Positions 8,438 to 18,120 are shown, numbered from the stretch's first letter. The stretch is 64,000 nt of DNA from Chitinophaga polysaccharea (GCF_007829335.1 NZ_VIWO01000014.1:1-64000); one strand, 5' to 3'. Numbers and translations are program-made. The notes: generated by a model not told the origin, from the letters alone.

Positions 8438-10558
8438 TTGAAATATTTTCCAGAATCTGCGTTGGTGCAGTTGGAATTCGATAAAGTACAGGCATTGCTG
8501 CAAGAGCATTGTAAAACAGAACTGGGCAAGGAAATGGCCGCAGAACTGCGCCTGCACACGCACATAGATTATGTTAAAACAGCCCTTCAACAGGCCCATG
8601 AATATAAACAACTCACCCTGTTGCAGGAGAATTTTCCCAACGATTACATACTGAACCTGAAAAAGGAATTACGGCTGCTGGAGATCCAGGGGGCCGTATT
8701 AACCGGTGAACAGGCCATGCAGCTGCGCAAGCTCGCAGAAAGTATGCACAGTATTGTCCGTTTCTTTGACCACGACCGCCGCATCCAGTATGCCGGCTTG
8801 TTTGACGTGATCAAAGACACCCATTATGAGAAGAAGATTACTGCCACGATTGACGAAGTGCTGGATGAACTGGGACAGGTAAAAGACAATGCTTCGTCCG
8901 ATCTGGCCAAGATCCGCATGTCGCTGTTCCGTAAGCGTACGGAATTACGCCGGATATTTGACCGTATTCTCCAGAAACTGCAAAAGCTCAACTACCTGGC
9001 CGACCAGGAGGAGGCATTCCTCAATGGACGCAGGGTGGTAGCCATCTACGCAGAAAATAAGCGGATGGTGAAAGGGCTTATCCTGGGTGAATCGGATACC
9101 CGTAAAACGGCTTTCCTGGAGCCGGAGGAAACGATACAGCTCAATAATGATATACAGTCGCTCGAAAGAGAAGAGGGCCGGGAAGTGTACCGCATTCTCA
9201 AAGCCATGACGGCTTCCCTGAGCAGCTACTCCGGTTTGCTGAACAGCTATCACCAGGTACTGGGCACCTTTGATTTTATCAGAGGGAAAGCCAGGTTGGC
9301 ACTGGACATGGATGCCAATTATCCGATGCTGTTGCCACATGCCCAGTTGAACCTGGTACAGGCTTATCATCCGTTGCTGTTGCTGTACAACCGGAAAAAC
9401 CAGAAGCCTACCATCCCGGTGAATATCAACCTGGATAAGGACGCGCATATCCTGGTGATCAGCGGACCCAATGCCGGTGGTAAGACGGTGACCCTCAAAA
9501 CCATCGGGCTGATACAGCTGATGTTGCAGGCTGGCCTGCTGGTACCGGTCCATCCTTCGTCGCAGCTGGGTATTTTCAAACAGCTGATGATCCATATCGG
9601 GGATACACAGTCGCTCGAATTTGAGCTGAGTACCTACAGTTCTCATCTCAAAAACATGAAATATTTTATGGAGAATGCGAACGGCAAAACGTTGTTCTTC
9701 ATAGATGAACTGGGTAGCGGCTCTGATCCTAACCTGGGAGGGGCTTTTGCGGAGGTGATCATGGAGGAACTGGCCAAGAAGCATGCTTTTGGCGTAGTCA
9801 CCACGCACTACCTGAACCTGAAGGTAATGGCCAATAAGGTGAAAGGTATTATCAATGGAGCGATGGGCTTCGACGAACAAACGCTGTTGCCCATGTATAA
9901 ATTGATGGTGGGTAAGCCTGGAAGTTCCTATACTTTTTCCATTGCAGAGCGTATCGGGTTACATCCTTCGTTGATAGCCCGTGCCAAGAAGCTGGTGGAT
10001 GAAGGGCATTTCCAGCTGGATAAATTGCTGAATAAAGCCGAACAGGATCTGCAGAAGGTGGAGCATAAAGAGAAAGAACTGCAGAAGTTACTGAAGGAAA
10101 ACGAGCGGTTGAAGAAAGAATACGAGATACTGGCCGATAAGGAGCGCAAGCAACAGCAGTATACCTTGTTGAAATTACAAAACCAGATTAAGGAAGATGA
10201 CCTGCAGTACCTGAAAGATATGGAGCGCAAGCTGAAGCAGATCGTGATAGAGTGGAAGCGCGCCGATGACAAAGAGAAAGTGATGAAACAGGCCGAAATT
10301 CTATTATTCCGCCGCAGGGAAAAGCAGCATAATGAGCAGCTGCAGAAAAAAGTGCAGGATAAGTTTGAGGAAGTACGTGGGGAGATTGAAGTAGGCATGC
10401 TGGTGAAAATTGTGACCAACCGCCAGGTGGGTAAAGTGTTGGAGATCCGCGACAAGCGTGCCATTGTGAAGATTGGTAACATTCCGATCAATGTAAAGCT
10501 CAGCGACCTGGTATTGGTGCAGGAGAAGCCGACAGAAAAGATAGAAGAAGGGAAGTAA
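8438..10558 (+). CDS. mutS2: MutS2-family ATPase lacking the C-terminal Smr domain
   Basis: A 706-aa protein of the MutS2 branch. The N-terminal part is the MutS2 core/lever region, followed by an ABC-type ATPase with Walker A GPNAGGKT at 343-350 and Walker B FIDELGSGSDP near 420. A long charged coiled coil (about 520-640) follows, then a KOW-like end (GMLVKIVTNRQVGKVLEI). MutS2 proteins usually run to about 780 aa and end in a Smr nuclease domain; that domain is missing here and no frameshifted remnant follows. MutS2 acts on recombination intermediates and in ribosome collision rescue in other bacteria. The start is a TTG; the first in-frame ATG is about 30 codons further and would remove conserved N-terminal sequence. 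Confidence 0.88.
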   Translation: MKYFPESALVQLEFDKVQALLQEHCKTELGKEMAAELRLHTHIDYVKTALQQAHEYKQLTLLQENFPNDYILNLKKELRLLEIQGAVLTGEQAMQLRKLAESMHSIVRFFDHDRRIQYAGLFDVIKDTHYEKKITATIDEVLDELGQVKDNASSDLAKIRMSLFRKRTELRRIFDRILQKLQKLNYLADQEEAFLNGRRVVAIYAENKRMVKGLILGESDTRKTAFLEPEETIQLNNDIQSLEREEGREVYRILKAMTASLSSYSGLLNSYHQVLGTFDFIRGKARLALDMDANYPMLLPHAQLNLVQAYHPLLLLYNRKNQKPTIPVNINLDKDAHILVISGPNAGGKTVTLKTIGLIQLMLQAGLLVPVHPSSQLGIFKQLMIHIGDTQSLEFELSTYSSHLKNMKYFMENANGKTLFFIDELGSGSDPNLGGAFAEVIMEELAKKHAFGVVTTHYLNLKVMANKVKGIINGAMGFDEQTLLPMYKLMVGKPGSSYTFSIAERIGLHPSLIARAKKLVDEGHFQLDKLLNKAEQDLQKVEHKEKELQKLLKENERLKKEYEILADKERKQQQYTLLKLQNQIKEDDLQYLKDMERKLKQIVIEWKRADDKEKVMKQAEILLFRRREKQHNEQLQKKVQDKFEEVRGEIEVGMLVKIVTNRQVGKVLEIRDKRAIVKIGNIPINVKLSDLVLVQEKPTEKIEEGK

Positions 10559-10565
10559 TATCGAT

Positions 10566-10586
10566 GGTATAGAAAATATCTATACC
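10566..10586. terminator. Short hairpin after mutS2
   Basis: A 7-bp perfect stem (ggtatag / ctatacc) with a 7-nt AT loop lies just past the mutS2 stop. There is no T-run, so termination activity is uncertain. Confidence 0.35.
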
Positions 10587-10594
10587 GCGTATAG

Positions 10595-10626
10595 TTGGAA
10601 GATGGATATCTAATCAGCTACCTTTA
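10595..10626 (+). promoter_or_regulatory. Candidate promoter for the AraC regulator
   Basis: TTG at 10595-10597, a 21-bp spacer, then TACCTTTA at 10619-10626. This is one base off the TAnnTTTG consensus, with correct spacing, 43 bp before the start codon. Confidence 0.45.
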
Positions 10627-10669
10627 CTTCCTCAATTTGAATGATGGTTACTGTTAAAATATTCAACCA

Positions 10670-11557
10670 ATGGAAGTATTAGAACGCGTTATAACACGTA
10701 ATTCGCCTATTGAGGTTTATAACTGTGACTATGCAAATGGCGCTAATTTTTTTATGGGCGAGTGGAAAGGGTTTGAGGCTTGTATAGGGGATATGAATGT
10801 CCCGCATCGTCATAACGGATACAGCATTGATATATTGATCAAGGGCCGTATAAGGCAGTCGATCGATTTTAAACAATACGAAATGGACGCGCCTGCGCTG
10901 ATGTTGATGGAGCCTAACCAGGTGCATCAGCATGAGATGGATCCGGACGCTGAGTTGATCAATATTTATTTTACTAACGACTTCCTGGTGCCCGAAATGC
11001 AGGGAGTCGTTAGTTGCTGGCGTTGTGTATTCAGTTCCGGGATGATTCCCCTGAATGAAGAGCAGCTGGAGGAGGTATTGTCGTATGCAGACCTGATCCG
11101 CAAGGAGTATAACGGTGATAAGCTACGGAAGGAAGCCATTATCCGGAATTTATTGAATGCGTTTGTGATCGCCTGTGGCCGGATTTCTGAGCCATCGGGC
11201 GACTGGATGAATGCGGAGAGCTCGCAATATAATATGGCGCGGCAGTTTAAGATGTTGGTTGACCAGCATTTTCATGAGAAGGCGCAGGTATCTGATTATG
11301 CAGAAATGTTGTACGTTTCACCGGGACATCTAAATGACACAGTGAAAGCCTTGCTTGGAAGGAATGCAAAATTTATTATAGATGAAAAGCGGATTATGGA
11401 GGCAAAGCGGCTACTGTATTGGGGTGAGCACTCTGTTAAGCAGATCGCGGCGCAGTTGAATTTCGAGGATGACGCCTATTTTAACCGCTTTTTTAAGAAA
11501 CATTCCGGGTTTACGCCGGCCTCTTTCCAAAAGAGTATCCGTGAAAAGTACAATTAA
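10670..11557 (+). CDS. AraC-family transcriptional regulator
   Basis: A 295-aa protein with an N-terminal cupin-like sensor half (HRHNGYSIDILIKG, LMLMEPNQVHQHE) and a C-terminal AraC/XylS double helix-turn-helix (about 195-290) ending in the typical IAAQLNFEDDAYFNRFFKKH and GFTPASFQ blocks. Such proteins bind DNA and respond to a small molecule through the cupin half. It lies directly upstream of, and in the same direction as, the RND efflux operon, an arrangement frequently seen in Bacteroidota. It may control that operon, but the ligand is unknown. Confidence 0.92.
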   Translation: MEVLERVITRNSPIEVYNCDYANGANFFMGEWKGFEACIGDMNVPHRHNGYSIDILIKGRIRQSIDFKQYEMDAPALMLMEPNQVHQHEMDPDAELINIYFTNDFLVPEMQGVVSCWRCVFSSGMIPLNEEQLEEVLSYADLIRKEYNGDKLRKEAIIRNLLNAFVIACGRISEPSGDWMNAESSQYNMARQFKMLVDQHFHEKAQVSDYAEMLYVSPGHLNDTVKALLGRNAKFIIDEKRIMEAKRLLYWGEHSVKQIAAQLNFEDDAYFNRFFKKHSGFTPASFQKSIREKYN

Positions 11558-11899
11558 ACCCGTAATAATTTAAACGTCCGTTAACATTATTGTTTTATTT
11601 TTGCATCGTTATCAATAAATGGTGTTGCCCGTACACCATTCAAAATTTGAAAACCAATGAGAATTTTTTAGCGGAGATTCCGCAATACCTTTCTATTAAT
11701 TTTATTTACAGTAGTAACATTTAGTTGTGTGCTTACGTATAATATGCTGTGACATTATGCGTTGCCCGAAGCCGCAACATTAACTACCTGTATTTTCACT
11801 CCCGAATGCTGTTACCAAACTGCTGCTGTGAAGCAATGTGAGTTGTATTGTCTTCATTACGGAGAGAGATTTATTGTTGCACGATTAAAAAAAACAAGT
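11558..11899 (+). promoter_or_regulatory. Long leader before the RND efflux operon
   Basis: A 342-bp gap. It contains a consensus -7 box TATTTTTG (11596-11603), a perfect 8-bp stem-loop aatggtgt/acaccatt (11618-11640) directly after it, and a second small stem gcgga/tccgc (11671-11683). If transcription starts at that box, the operon has a leader of nearly 300 nt, which is long. No short peptide gene stands out. The hairpins could be regulator or attenuation sites, but this is inference. Confidence 0.4.
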
Positions 11900-13093
11900 A
11901 TGAAACTAAGGAGAACTATTTTCGCAAATTTGCCGGCAGGCTTAATTTATAGTGCTATCATCCTCGCAGTGATGTCTGGCTGTGGCACATCACAGGCACA
12001 TCAGGAGCAAGGGGGAGCGCAGCCTTTACCCGTAATTAAAGCAGTTACCTTACCTGCTACAACGTTTCAGGATTTCCCTGCTTCGATAGAAGGGACCCGT
12101 GATGTGGAAATAAGACCACAGGTAGACGGCTATCTAACGAATATTTCAGTAGATGAAGGTGCTTACGTCAGCAAAGGTCAAACACTTTTCACGATCGACA
12201 GAAGACCTTATGTAGAGCAACTCAACAATGCCACCGCAAATTTACAAGCTGCAACAGCGGCATTAGAGAATGCACAAATCAACGTTGATAAATTGAAACC
12301 GCTACTTAGTAATAATGTGGTATCGGATGTTCAATTAAAATCGGCTGAGGCAAGTTACAATTCAGCGAAAGCTAATGTTGCCCAGGCACAGGCCCAGGTA
12401 GAAGCTGCCCGTATCAATCTTGGGTTCACAAATATTACCGCGCCCAGCGATGGTTATGTAGGTAGTATTCCCTTTAAAACGGGAAGCCTTGTTAGCAGAG
12501 GAATGGCAGGCGCATTGACTACTATTTCTGAAGTAAAGGATATGCGTGTTTATTTTTCTTTGAGTGAAACCGATTTCCTCAAATTCAAGGAAAAATATCC
12601 GGGTAACAGCTTTGCTGAAAAAGTAAAAGGAATGCCAGCGGTAGAATTAATCCTGGCAGATGGAAGTGTTTATCCTGAAAAAGGAAAAGTTGAAATAGTG
12701 GAAGGGCAGTTTGACAAAACTATTGGTGCAATTAGTTTACGTGCCAGCTTTCCTAATGCACAGGGAGTGCTTAGAAGTGGTAGTACCGGTAAAGTCAGAG
12801 TACCTACTTTACATGCTTCTGCATTGGTAATTCCTCAGGAAGCCACCTTTGAATTGCAGGACAAAGTGTTCGTTTATACAGTGGCCGATAGTAATAAAAT
12901 CGTTACAAAACCACTGACCATTTCTGGCAAAACATCTAATTATTATTTTGTGACTGATGGCGTGAAGGTGGGAGATAAGATTGTATTATCTTCTCAATCT
13001 ACCATGATGATGGGTGGTTTAAAAGACGGCGTTGTTATTCAGCCACAAATGGTATCTATAGATAGTTTGTTGAAAGCAAAGCCGCTGCTTTAA
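11900..13093 (+). CDS. RND efflux periplasmic adaptor subunit (AcrA/MexA type)
   Basis: A 397-aa membrane-fusion protein. It starts at an ATG and has a lipoprotein signal ending in MSGC (C28). The barrel-sandwich half-motifs read IRPQVDGYLTNISVDEGAYV and ITAPSDGYVG, bracketing an alpha-hairpin rich in Ala/Gln. This is the layout of adaptors that join an inner-membrane RND pump to an outer-membrane factor. Longer in-frame starts upstream (a TTG at 11762) lack any leader and are rejected. The pump gene follows after 136 bp and the outer-membrane factor after that, which makes a full tripartite operon. Substrate range cannot be read from the sequence. Confidence 0.93.
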   Translation: MKLRRTIFANLPAGLIYSAIILAVMSGCGTSQAHQEQGGAQPLPVIKAVTLPATTFQDFPASIEGTRDVEIRPQVDGYLTNISVDEGAYVSKGQTLFTIDRRPYVEQLNNATANLQAATAALENAQINVDKLKPLLSNNVVSDVQLKSAEASYNSAKANVAQAQAQVEAARINLGFTNITAPSDGYVGSIPFKTGSLVSRGMAGALTTISEVKDMRVYFSLSETDFLKFKEKYPGNSFAEKVKGMPAVELILADGSVYPEKGKVEIVEGQFDKTIGAISLRASFPNAQGVLRSGSTGKVRVPTLHASALVIPQEATFELQDKVFVYTVADSNKIVTKPLTISGKTSNYYFVTDGVKVGDKIVLSSQSTMMMGGLKDGVVIQPQMVSIDSLLKAKPLL

Positions 13094-13229
13094 AATAATT
13101 AAGCGTGAAAGCACGCCAGTGTTAAGAACGTTTACACAAAACATTATTCAAATTGTGACGCAGGCAGTGTTGTTACACACATGCACTGTTTGTGTTCGTG
13201 CGGACATACCGCAGCCATAATTGTTATTT

Positions 13230-16200
13230 ATGTTAAAACGATTTATTGAAAGGCCGGTGTTATCTACGGTTATTTCTATCATATTAGTTATACTGGGAGG
13301 GTTGTCTTTATTCTCCCTGCCTACGGCTTTATTTCCTGAGATTGCGCCGCCATCTGTACAGGTTATAGCCAATTACCCTGGCGCCAACGGGGAGGTGATA
13401 TCCCGTACAGTTGCTACCCCGATAGAAGAATCGGTAAATGGTGTGGAGAACATGACGTACATGACCTCCAATTCCAACAACGATGGTAGCTACATCCTGA
13501 CAGTTTTTTTTAAACAAGGAACGGATCCTGATATTGCGGCAGTAAACGTACAAAACCGTGTATCTAAAGCTAATAGCCAGCTGCCTCCCGAAGTATTACA
13601 AGCCGGGCTTTCTACACAGAAAGTGCAGAGCAGCTTCCTGATGTTTGTGGCCTTATATAGCGAGGATAGTGTTAAGTATAACGAACTGTTCCTAAATAAC
13701 TATGCAAGAATTAATATCATCCCTCAGTTACAACGTATACCAGGGGTGGCACAGGTACAGCCATTTGGTTCAAAAGATTATTCGATGCGTATCTGGTTGA
13801 AGCCCGACCGGCTTGTTGCTAATAATCTTTCTACAACAGAAGTGATGAATGCGATCAAAGATCAGAACGTAGAAGCTGCACCAGGGCGTTTGGGACAAAG
13901 TAGTAAGGAATCTTTCGAGTATATTATTAAATACAAGGGAAAGTTAAATAAGCCTGAAGAGTATGAAAATATGGTGATTAAGGCAAATAACGATGGTTCA
14001 GTTCTTCGCCTTAAAGATTTGGCCAGGGTTGAACTTGGTGGCTATACTTATACTGCCTCGAATTTGCTTGATGGCAAACCGGCTACTGGTTTTGGTATTG
14101 TGCAGACACCGGGCTCCAATGCCAATGAAATTCTTACCGAACTGGAACGACAGATTGGAGAGTTTGATAAGGCGTTACCCGGTGGTATGAAGTTTAAGAT
14201 AATGTACAACTCGAAGGAATTTTTGGATGCATCTATCGACCAGGTAAAGGAAACACTGATCATTGCGTTCATCCTTGTGGCCATCGTGGTTTTCATTTTC
14301 CTGCAAGATCTGCGCTCTACATTGATCCCGGTAATTGCTGTTCCTGTTTCGATTATAGGTACCTTCTTCTTCTTACAATTATTCGGCTTTAGTATTAACC
14401 TGCTTACATTGTTCGCATTGGTACTGGCTATTGGTATTGTGGTGGATGATGCCATTGTGGTTGTAGAGGCCGTACACTCAACGATGGAACGTGAGCATTT
14501 AGCGGCAAGAGAGGCAACAGTTAAAACGATGAGTGAGATATCCGGTGCGATTGTTTCTATCACATTGGTAATGGCAGCAGTATTTATACCAGTGAGCTTT
14601 GTACAAGGTCCTGCGGGTGTATTCTATAAACAATTCGCCTTTACACTGGCCATTGCTATCTTTATTTCTGCGGTGAATGCGTTAACGCTAAGTCCGGCGT
14701 TGTGTGCTTTATTTTTAAAGAACCAGCATATAGGCGAAGGTGGAAAGAAAAAAGGTTTTGGTGCCCGCTTCTTCGATGTGTTTAATACCGCTTTTAATGC
14801 GATGACGGCAAGATATATACGGAGCATCAAATTCCTGATGAAGAACAGATGGGTGGCCATTACCGGATTATTGCTTGTGGTGGTTGCAACAGTTTGGCTG
14901 ATCAAAACAACACCTACCGGGTTTATTCCGGATGAGGATCAAGGGTTCGTAGTTGGTATCACCCAAACACCTCCCGGTAGTTCACTTAGCAGAACGGAGA
15001 ATGCGACGAGCCAGATTAGTAAAATTGTGATGAAAGATGAGGGTGTGAGCGATGTATGGGCTGCAAATGGGATGAACTTCGTAACAAATGCGAACGCTTC
15101 CCCTAATGCTGCGATATTTGTAAGGTTAAAAAATCGAAACGAGAGAGGTGCTGTAAAAGACCCGACTGCTATTGCAGGCGGTTTGTTAGGCAAATCAATG
15201 CAGGTACATGATGCCTTAACTTTTTTTGTTGGTTTTCCAACAATACAGGGTTTCGGTAATGTGAGCGGGGTAGAAATGATGTTGCAAGACAGAACAAACG
15301 GATCGCTGGAGAAATTAGCAGGAACGGCATGGGGTTTTGTTGGTGCATTGAGTCAGCGGCCAGAAGTGGCAAGTGCGTTCACTACTTTTAATACGGGTAA
15401 TCCACAATACACAATTGATATAGATGAGGTAAAAGTGAAACAATTGGGTGTATCTGTTGGTGATTTGTTGAGTACGCTGCAAACATATTATGGTAGTAGT
15501 TTCGTTTCAGACTTTAACCGTTTTGGGAAATATAGCCGCGTAATGGCGCAGGCCGACATTTCATACCGGTTGGATAAAAGTTCATTGGATGCTATTTATG
15601 TAAAGAACAACCTGGGTACGATGGTACCGGTAAGTACAGTGGCCAAATTTACACGGGTATATGGCCCTGAAACAGTTACACGAAACAACCTGTATACTGC
15701 TGTTACCATTAATGCTACACCCAAACCAGGTTATAGTACCGGTGATGTAATTAAAGCCATTGGAGAAGTATCGAAAAAGGCATTGCCACAAGGATATGCC
15801 TATGAGTTTACGGGTATTACGAGGGAAGAGATAAGAGCGGGGAACCAAACTGCGTTCGTGTTTTTATTGAGTGTGTTGTTCGTATTCTTCCTGCTGGCTG
15901 CACAGTATGAAAGCTATATCCTGCCACTGGCAGTAATCCTTACTGTACCTACGGGTATATTAGGTGTATATAGTTTCATTGGCTTTAGCGGCATAGAGGG
16001 CAATATCTACGTACAAATAGGTATGATTATGCTGATAGGATTATTGGCTAAAAATGCGATCCTGATTGTGGAGTTTGCCATACAACGGCGAAAGGCAGGC
16101 TATAAGCTTGTTCAGGCAGCTTTGGAAGCAGCACAGCTTCGTCTTCGTCCAATATTGATGACTTCCTTTGCCTTTATTGTTGGTATGTTGCCATTAATCT

Positions 16201-16394
16201 TTACACAAGGTGCATCTGCCAAAGGCAATCATTCAATTGGTTGGAGTACTGTAGGCGGCATGTTTACCGGGGTGGTCCTGGGGGTATTCATCATACCTGT
16301 GCTGTTTGTAATTTTCCAGTTCCTGCAAGAGAAAATCAGCCGCAAGCCGATAGTGGAAGTGGAAAAAGTACATGAGGCAAAGCTGGTACACTAA
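13230..16394 (+). CDS. RND multidrug efflux permease (AcrB/HAE1 type)
   Basis: A 1,054-aa inner-membrane pump. It opens with the classic MLKRFIERPVLSTVISI start and has twelve predicted membrane helices in two sets, separated by large periplasmic loops. The proton-relay helix reads LAIGIVVDDAIVVVEAVH (the DD pair of AcrB TM4). The second half has GLLAKNAILIVEFA (TM10) and the LRPILMT block. Length matches HAE1-family pumps (about 1,050). The ATG at 13230 is chosen over a TTG at 13221. It exports amphiphilic compounds with proton uptake. Base composition is lower in G+C than in the following gene (see findings). Confidence 0.95.
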   Translation: MLKRFIERPVLSTVISIILVILGGLSLFSLPTALFPEIAPPSVQVIANYPGANGEVISRTVATPIEESVNGVENMTYMTSNSNNDGSYILTVFFKQGTDPDIAAVNVQNRVSKANSQLPPEVLQAGLSTQKVQSSFLMFVALYSEDSVKYNELFLNNYARINIIPQLQRIPGVAQVQPFGSKDYSMRIWLKPDRLVANNLSTTEVMNAIKDQNVEAAPGRLGQSSKESFEYIIKYKGKLNKPEEYENMVIKANNDGSVLRLKDLARVELGGYTYTASNLLDGKPATGFGIVQTPGSNANEILTELERQIGEFDKALPGGMKFKIMYNSKEFLDASIDQVKETLIIAFILVAIVVFIFLQDLRSTLIPVIAVPVSIIGTFFFLQLFGFSINLLTLFALVLAIGIVVDDAIVVVEAVHSTMEREHLAAREATVKTMSEISGAIVSITLVMAAVFIPVSFVQGPAGVFYKQFAFTLAIAIFISAVNALTLSPALCALFLKNQHIGEGGKKKGFGARFFDVFNTAFNAMTARYIRSIKFLMKNRWVAITGLLLVVVATVWLIKTTPTGFIPDEDQGFVVGITQTPPGSSLSRTENATSQISKIVMKDEGVSDVWAANGMNFVTNANASPNAAIFVRLKNRNERGAVKDPTAIAGGLLGKSMQVHDALTFFVGFPTIQGFGNVSGVEMMLQDRTNGSLEKLAGTAWGFVGALSQRPEVASAFTTFNTGNPQYTIDIDEVKVKQLGVSVGDLLSTLQTYYGSSFVSDFNRFGKYSRVMAQADISYRLDKSSLDAIYVKNNLGTMVPVSTVAKFTRVYGPETVTRNNLYTAVTINATPKPGYSTGDVIKAIGEVSKKALPQGYAYEFTGITREEIRAGNQTAFVFLLSVLFVFFLLAAQYESYILPLAVILTVPTGILGVYSFIGFSGIEGNIYVQIGMIMLIGLLAKNAILIVEFAIQRRKAGYKLVQAALEAAQLRLRPILMTSFAFIVGMLPLIFTQGASAKGNHSIGWSTVGGMFTGVVLGVFIIPVLFVIFQFLQEKISRKPIVEVEKVHEAKLVH

Positions 16395-16435
16395 AAGATT
16401 AGCATTATCTATTATCAGAATCAGAAAAAAGACAA

Positions 16436-17848
16436 ATGAAAACAAGTTATAGCTCATTTTTAATTCTGTTGTCCTTAGTTGTAGGGTTAGCAGCTTGCCG
16501 GGTAGGCCGCAATTATGAGCGGCCCCCGGTGGCGCTGCCCCAGCAATTCGGCAACGTGGCCCCATCCGACAGTAGTATTGCGAGCATAGAATGGAAGCAG
16601 TTTTTCACAGATCCTGCCTTGCAGCAATTGATCGACAGCGCCATTACCGGCAACTATGATCTGCAGCTGGCGGTAAAAAGGGTGGCATCTGCCCAGGAGT
16701 ACCTGAAGCAGGCCAAGGTGGCATGGCTCCCGGCATTCACTGCCAACGCCTCTGCCAATACCAATTTCCCTTCCAAGAATAGTTTCACGGGTTTGAACCT
16801 GTCGTTGAATAAGCTGGGCGATCACCTGGAAGATTTCAACCTGGGTGTAAGCATGTCGTGGGAAATAGATATCTGGGGCAAAATACGCCGTCAGAAGGAA
16901 GCAGCCCTGGCTACTTACCTGCAAACCTATGAAGGCCAGCATGCCGTACAAACTGGCCTCGTAGCCGCAGTTGCCAACAGCTATTTCAACTTGCTGATGC
17001 TGGATAAACAGCTGGACATTGCCCGTAAAAACGTACAGCTCAGCGATACCATCGTAAAGATGATCCGCCTGCAGAAAGCAGCCGGAGAGGTAACGGAGCT
17101 GGGTGTACAACAGGCTATATCCCAGCAGCAAACAGCAGAATTGCTGGTACCGCAGTTGGAACAGGGTATCGCCATACAGGAAAACGCCCTGCGCATTTTA
17201 ATGGGAGAGCTGCCCGCTGCGATTACCCGTACCGGTAAGCTCAGTGACTTCCACGTGGCTGACTCATTGCCTACCGGTATCCCTGCAGCCATGATCAGTC
17301 GCCGCCCGGACGTACGGGCCAGCGAAATGGGCCTGGTAGCGGCCAATGCCCAGGTGGGCGCCGCACAGGGGAATATGTACCCCTCACTTACCATTACCGG
17401 CAGCGGTGGGGTGAATGCCTTCAAAGCCAGCACCTGGTTTAATTTACCGGCCTCCCTGTTTGGTACCGTGGCAGGTGGTATTACACAACCCATTTTCCAG
17501 CGCCGTGCTTTGAAAACACAGTTGGAAGTAGCTAAGATACAAAGGGAGCAGGCGGTGATACAGTTTAAACAAACTGCCCTGAACGCTATTGGAGAAGTGA
17601 GCGATGCGCTGGTGAAGTTGGATAAAGTAAGAACGCAGCAGGAAATTGCCATTCGCCAGGTGAGTACTTCCCAACTGGCCGTACAACAGGCGCAGCAACT
17701 GTTTCGCAGTGGCATGGCTAACTACCTGGAGGTGATTACCGCCCAGGGCCGGTCATTACAAGCAGAACTGTCACAGGCAGATATTGACCGTCAACGCCTG
17801 AGCGCGATGGTAGATTTATACCGTTCGCTAGGTGGCGGCTGGAAATAG
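16436..17848 (+). CDS. Outer-membrane efflux factor, NodT/OprM-type lipoprotein
   Basis: A 470-aa TolC-like protein with a lipoprotein signal ending LAAC (C21) followed by VGRNYERPPV, the usual start of mature OprM-type factors. Two OEP repeats follow, with SWEIDIWGKIRRQKEA in the first half and the RRPDVRASE motif near residue 285, both typical of the NodT family. It forms the trimeric outer-membrane channel of the pump. It lies 41 bp after the permease gene. From about codon 20 on the base composition becomes clearly G+C richer than the two genes before it, which suggests a mosaic operon. Confidence 0.94.
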   Translation: MKTSYSSFLILLSLVVGLAACRVGRNYERPPVALPQQFGNVAPSDSSIASIEWKQFFTDPALQQLIDSAITGNYDLQLAVKRVASAQEYLKQAKVAWLPAFTANASANTNFPSKNSFTGLNLSLNKLGDHLEDFNLGVSMSWEIDIWGKIRRQKEAALATYLQTYEGQHAVQTGLVAAVANSYFNLLMLDKQLDIARKNVQLSDTIVKMIRLQKAAGEVTELGVQQAISQQQTAELLVPQLEQGIAIQENALRILMGELPAAITRTGKLSDFHVADSLPTGIPAAMISRRPDVRASEMGLVAANAQVGAAQGNMYPSLTITGSGGVNAFKASTWFNLPASLFGTVAGGITQPIFQRRALKTQLEVAKIQREQAVIQFKQTALNAIGEVSDALVKLDKVRTQQEIAIRQVSTSQLAVQQAQQLFRSGMANYLEVITAQGRSLQAELSQADIDRQRLSAMVDLYRSLGGGWK

Positions 17849-17855
17849 TTTGATG

Positions 17856-17940
17856 CGAACTATGGATCAAAGCGGGGGACTAACAGGCTCATTTTTCGAT
17901 TCAACAGACAGGCATCTAAGTCGCTGGGGTCCATAGTTCG
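17856..17940. terminator. Inverted repeat after the efflux operon
   Basis: A perfect 11-bp inverted repeat (cgaactatgga / tccatagttcg) with a 63-nt loop just after the stop codon. It lacks a T-run of its own, and a proper terminator follows it. Confidence 0.45.
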
Positions 17941-17963
17941 TTATCAAACCCTTTATGGGAAAG

Positions 17964-17997
17964 AGTTTTGCAGTTTTTTCTGCAAAACTTTTTTTAT
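17964..17997 (+). terminator. Intrinsic terminator before tRNA-Ser
   Basis: A 10-bp stem (agttttgcag / ctgcaaaact) with a 6-T loop and a long T-run directly after. It ends the RND operon and insulates the tRNA gene. Confidence 0.8.
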
Positions 17998-18012
17998 TTA
18001 AAATTGGTTTTA

Positions 18013-18020
18013 TACATTTG
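18013..18020 (+). promoter_or_regulatory. tRNA promoter -7 box (TACATTTG)
   Basis: An exact TAnnTTTG match ends 7 bp before the first base of the tRNA, the expected distance for a start at or near the mature 5' end. Confidence 0.6.
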
Positions 18021-18027
18021 CGTCCCT

Positions 18028-18112
18028 GGAGAGTTGGCAGAGCGGTCGATTGCGGCAGTCTTGAAAACTGTTGACTGTAACAGGTCCCGGGGTTCGAATC
18101 CCTGACTCTCCG
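18028..18112 (+). tRNA. tRNA-Ser (anticodon UGA)
   Basis: The 7-bp acceptor stem pairs GGAGAGT (18028-18034) with ACTCTCC (18105-18111), with G as the discriminator base. The D-arm (GGCAGAGCGG) and T-loop (GGTTCGAATCC) are standard. The anticodon loop CTTGAAA gives UGA at 18062-18064, and the long variable arm marks a class II serine tRNA. CCA is not encoded. Confidence 0.95.
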
Positions 18113-18120
18113 CTGGTATA

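Noticed and set aside
11762-11899. Longer N-terminus for the RND adaptor from a TTG
   Set aside because: The extra 46 residues do not resemble a leader, and the ATG at 11900 starts a proper lipoprotein signal.
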